Origin: Cladorhizidae sp. MBARI D1340-BT2
Taxonomy: Eukaryota > Porifera > Demospongiae > Poecilosclerida > Cladorhizidae
Direction: 5' to 3'
Assembly (NCBI GenBank): GCA_028752905.1
Contig: JAQNBH010000011.1
Location: 19,622,909-19,686,908, forward strand
Length of the DNA stretch: 64,000 nucleotides
Both the position numbers and the translations under genes were made by a program. The number at the start of each line of letters is the position of its first letter. The stretch's first letter is position 1. The notes under the pieces were generated by a model that was not told the origin of the DNA, did not search any database, and worked only from the letters and a program-made list of their open reading frames with translations. Positions 63,087 through 64,000 of the stretch are shown here, one piece after another.

Positions 63087-64000
63087 ATGAACACATGTGT
63101 ACATCAAGCTATGAACTCTGTACTATGAAATCTGGTATGTAGCAAGACATGAACTCTGGTGTGAAGCAAGCCATAAACTCTGGTATGCTTCAAGCCATTA
63201 AATTTGGTGTGCATCAAGCCAAGAACTCTGGTGGGTATGAAGCTTTGAACTCTGGTGTGTAGCAAGCCATGAACTCTAGCGTGCAGCAAGCCATTAACTT
63301 TGGCATGCATCAAGCCATGAACAGGTGTGTATCAAGCTATGAATTCTGGGGTGTAGTAAAACATGAACTCTGGTGTGCATCAAGGCATGAACTCGGATGT
63401 GTATCAAGCTATGAACTCTGGTGTGTAGCAAGACATGCACTCTGGTGTATATCAGTCATGAACTCTGTATCAAGCCATGAACTCTGGTGTCTTATGCCAT
63501 GAATTCTGGAGTGTGTCAAGCCATGAACTCTGGTGTGCATCAACCAATGAACTCTGGTGTCCATCAAGCAATGAATTCTTGTGTGCATCAAGCCAAGAAC
63601 AACTCTAGTGTACATCAAGTCATGAACTGTGGTGTGCATCAACCCATGAACTCTCGTGTGCATCAAGCCATGAACTATGGTGTGCATCAAGCCATGAACT
63701 TTGGTTTGCATCAAGCCATGAACTCTGGTGGGTAACAAGCCATGAACTATGGTGTGTAGCAAGCCATGAATTCTGAAGTGCAGCAAGCCATGAAGTCTGG
63801 CATGCATCAAGCAATAAACTCTGGTGTGTATCAAGCTATGAACTCTGGTGGTTAGGAAGTCATGAACTCTGGTGTGTACCAGTCATGAACTCTGTATCAA
63901 GCCATGAACTCAGGTGTATCAAGCTATGAACTCTGGTGTGGGTCAAGCCATGAACTCTGGTGTGCATCAAGCCATAAACTCTGGTGTGTATCAAGCTATG
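63087..64000. repeat. Right-edge copy of 59,363-60,278
   Basis: Matches 59,363-60,278 at offset 3,724, then 3,722 after a 2-bp deletion at about 63,321 (GAACAGGTG against GAACTCAGGTG). It still matches at the last base, so the duplication continues beyond the window. Confidence 0.9.

Larger units (their letters stand above)
1..64000. repeat. 24-bp monomer satellite array with higher-order repeat structure
   Basis: Every part of the window can be read as diverged copies of one 24-bp unit with consensus halves ATCAAGCCATGA and ACTCTGGTGTGC. The consensus has exactly six of each base and no CpG. Most copies differ by one to four substitutions, and rarer copies are 18-23 or 27-33 bp long. Specific variants recur in the same order at distances from about 0.6 to 8.3 kb, which is the signature of higher-order repeats spread by unequal exchange or amplification. 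No unique DNA, transposon or gene interrupts it, and both window edges lie inside the repeat. A eukaryotic satellite or giant minisatellite is the only reading I can support; chromosomal position and species cannot be told from this sequence. Confidence 0.98.

Noticed and set aside
1..64000. Nuclear-receptor half sites, since AGTTCA occurs on the minus strand in each monomer
   Set aside because: The 24-bp spacing gives direct repeats with 18-bp gaps, unlike DR1-DR5 elements. A six-base match inside a satellite consensus is expected by chance.
1..64000. Nucleosome phasing by HOR length (1,717 or 4,717 bp as multiples of about 190 bp)
   Set aside because: Many lengths divide near 190 within tolerance and the other periods (2,471, 2,710, 1,146, 607) do not agree on one value, so the match carries no weight.
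1..64000. Telomeric or simple-sequence DNA
   Set aside because: GTGTGT runs are short and embedded in the 24-bp unit, and no TTAGGG-like or other telomere repeat is present.

Overview
The whole 64 kb window is one uninterrupted satellite array. It is built from a 24-bp tandem monomer whose consensus halves are ATCAAGCCATGA and ACTCTGGTGTGC, roughly 2,600-2,700 copies in a row. I found no unique sequence, mobile element, tRNA, rRNA or credible protein gene on either strand. A long array with higher-order structure and no genes points to a eukaryotic genome, probably heterochromatin, a pericentromere, a subtelomere or a very large minisatellite. Nothing identifies the species. The repeat runs off both ends of the window, so the real array is longer.

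The 24-bp period equals eight codons, so a frame that is open in one monomer stays open in the next. Four of the six frames of the consensus have no stop: MNSGVHQA and ELWCASSH on +, MHTRVHGL and DAHQSSWL on -. The other two have a stop in every monomer. This explains all the 60-220 residue ORFs, so none is annotated as a CDS.

Monomer variants (CAT to TAG changes, a 19-bp monomer, 2-bp-short monomers, a 9-bp internal duplication, an AATAAA variant, an ACACATGTGT variant) recur in fixed order and define higher-order repeats (HORs). Layout: 1-3,547 is a 2,471-bp-period duplication; 3,548-5,699 is mosaic; 5,700-14,040 holds 1,717-bp HORs; 14,041-20,663 is a second copy of that block lacking exactly one HOR; 20,664-30,944 is a nest of duplications with offsets 1,146, 607, 4,588 and 5,127 bp; 30,945-35,429 is mosaic; 35,430-38,421 is a 1.4-1.56 kb tandem pair; 38,207-48,660 is a 4,717-bp HOR present about 2.2 times; 49,948-55,032 is a 2,710-bp HOR present about 1.9 times; 55,106-58,540 is a third, partial copy of the 4,717-bp HOR; 58,541-64,000 is mosaic and carries duplicates of segments near 33 kb and 59-60 kb.

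The biology visible here is array turnover rather than gene function: nested segmental duplications in monomer register, loss of exactly one HOR unit through a hybrid unit, and single-base patches that look like gene conversion. Block boundaries were read by eye from diagnostic monomers and are good to about one monomer (24 bp). No computed identities are given.
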